Shown: positions 39,742 to 64,000 of the stretch, piece by piece | Layout of the letters: every line of letters begins with the position of its first letter | Numbering within the stretch: the stretch's first letter is position 1 | Origin: Flaccisagitta enflata | Lineage: Eukaryota; Chaetognatha; Sagittoidea; Aphragmophora | Direction of reading: 5' to 3' | Assembly (NCBI GenBank): GCA_965153355.1 | Contig: OZ231127.1 | Location: 40,796,001-40,860,000 of the forward strand | DNA length: 64,000 bases | Translations under genes and position numbers: made by a program | Notes under the pieces: generated by a model | The model's input: the letters and a program-made list of their open reading frames with translations, nothing else | Database searches by the model: none | Told to the model about the DNA's origin: nothing

Positions 39742-40168
39742 TGTTGGCAGAATCCCAGCAAATGGGAAATGACAATGATGTTGTTCCTTTCACCGATACA
39801 ATCCTGACCATCCGTAATTAAGATGACTAACTCGAATGTAATGATGGATTTCGCTTTCAACATGCTAAAATAAAAGAAGAATAAAGTCGGGCCGAAAGAA
39901 CAAAGCCGTATGATTAATCATCAATGTAACCATGTACACGAAGTGAACAAAGCTTGATGCGTGTCAACTACAAACAGGGCGTGTCCCATGGCAAAACCGC
40001 ACAGATAAGGAGTTTAAAAAAAAAAAATGAAAACTCGAAACGCACATGTACATGCCTAAAATGAGTTTTGGATCAGAGCACCACACGGCACGGCCATGAT
40101 AGCTAAATGGTTCAACCGGTTCATTAATGACATTAATGATGATTCTTGTATACACCCGCCGAGATGCG
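39742..40168. other. Spacer between LINE and SMYD 3' end
   Basis: No gene seen. It should contain the 3' UTR of the SMYD-type gene on the minus strand, but no canonical AATAAA was found on that strand here. Confidence 0.45.
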
Positions 40169-63434
<23,266 letters not shown>

Positions 63435-63497
63435 GATTGTTGTTGTTTGTTTTTTTTTGTTGATTTTGATGTTGTATAAGTTGATATTGATCCTACT

Positions 63498-63508
63498 GTT
63501 GTTGTTGC

Positions 63509-63590
<82 letters not shown>

Positions 63591-63592
63591 GC
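63498..63592. repeat. (GTT)n microsatellite just upstream of the SMYD start codon
   Basis: About 30 GTT units. Read in the gene's direction it is (AAC)n ending about 65 nt before the ATG at 63434, so it may be in the 5' UTR or core promoter. Confidence 0.93.
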
Positions 63593-63795
63593 TTATCCCG
63601 TTGTTGATTTTTTGATATTTATTGACTTTTGTTAAATCCTCAAATGAATGCTACTGAAAGCGCACATTCTAATTTAGAAATACAACGTGCGTTCATCTAC
63701 TAGCTCGTACATGCGATTCTTTACCCTGGCCGTGATAAGCTTTGGTCGTCTGCATTTTTTGCGAGATCGATAAGCAACGAGATGCGCGTGTGGGT

Positions 63796-63801
63796 CACGT
63801 G
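63796..63801. promoter_or_regulatory. E-box-like site upstream of SMYD gene
   Basis: CACGTG within GGGTCACGTGAT, about 360 bp upstream of the SMYD start codon. The hexamer binds bHLH factors in animals, but so short a site occurs often by chance. The DNA from about 63600 to the end holds no recognised gene. Confidence 0.25.
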
Positions 63802-64000
63802 ATTCATACCGGGAGAGAGCGCGATCTTATTTTTACCCGGCTTTCAGAGATCCCGGTCGGAGAGACACGTTCACGCATCCCTTTTAAACACCATCAGCAT
63901 CATTTAGTCAATAAGTCGGTTGAAAAGTATATCATTTATTGGTTAGTTTGGTCATGTCCTATTGATGCAACTGTTGGATGATTTGGAGAAGTGTGGATAC

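Overview
This 64 kb window is nuclear DNA of an invertebrate animal. Every host gene except one is split into many phase-consistent GT-AG exons, two animal-type LINEs are present, and much of the sequence is simple repeats, minisatellites, satellite and short inverted-repeat transposons. The genes do not fix the phylum. No rRNA, tRNA, CRISPR array or prokaryotic feature was seen.

Layout. (1) 1.4-8.4 kb, minus strand: a seven-exon gene for an FHA-domain nuclear protein with an acidic middle and an AT-hook, resembling TCF19 without the PHD finger. Its 3.9 kb last intron holds an apparently intact CR1/jockey-type LINE in antisense. (2) 9.2-10.8 kb, minus: methionine aminopeptidase 2 in a single uninterrupted ORF. 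(3) 10.8-20.4 kb: mostly intergenic, with a weak orphan exon near 11.5-11.8 kb and several dispersed elements. (4) 20.4-35.1 kb, plus: an eight-exon phytanoyl-CoA-dioxygenase-like gene (330 aa) whose 10 kb third intron is a nest of transposons. The first iron-binding His of its HxD motif reads Lys. (5) 36-39.7 kb: a second LINE with one in-frame stop, sitting inside a dispersed hairpin element. (6) 40.2-63.4 kb, minus: a 23 kb SMYD-type methyltransferase gene with 13 exons identified. Its 14 kb seventh intron holds about 9.5 kb of an 80-bp satellite, part of it organised as a 1.9 kb higher-order repeat carrying two transposons per period.

The most unusual signal is a dispersed family of about 15 copies, 120-240 bp each. 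A copy starts ACAAG plus a small hairpin, carries a (GACN)n stretch, and ends in a second hairpin followed by AAAAA. The stem sequence differs between copies (AGTTGCG, AGTCGCG, AGGTGC, ATGCG), but both arms change together, usually along with a third copy of the motif near the 5' end. A duplicated segment at 30.0-30.5 kb supplies an empty site that shows the family is mobile.

Microsatellites inside genes are strongly oriented: every long purine/pyrimidine tract within the two long genes is CT-rich on the sense strand, and several lie directly against 3' splice sites. The genes encode unrelated chromatin, protein-processing and oxygenase functions, with no sign of one shared pathway. All exon models come from reading frames and splice consensus only.
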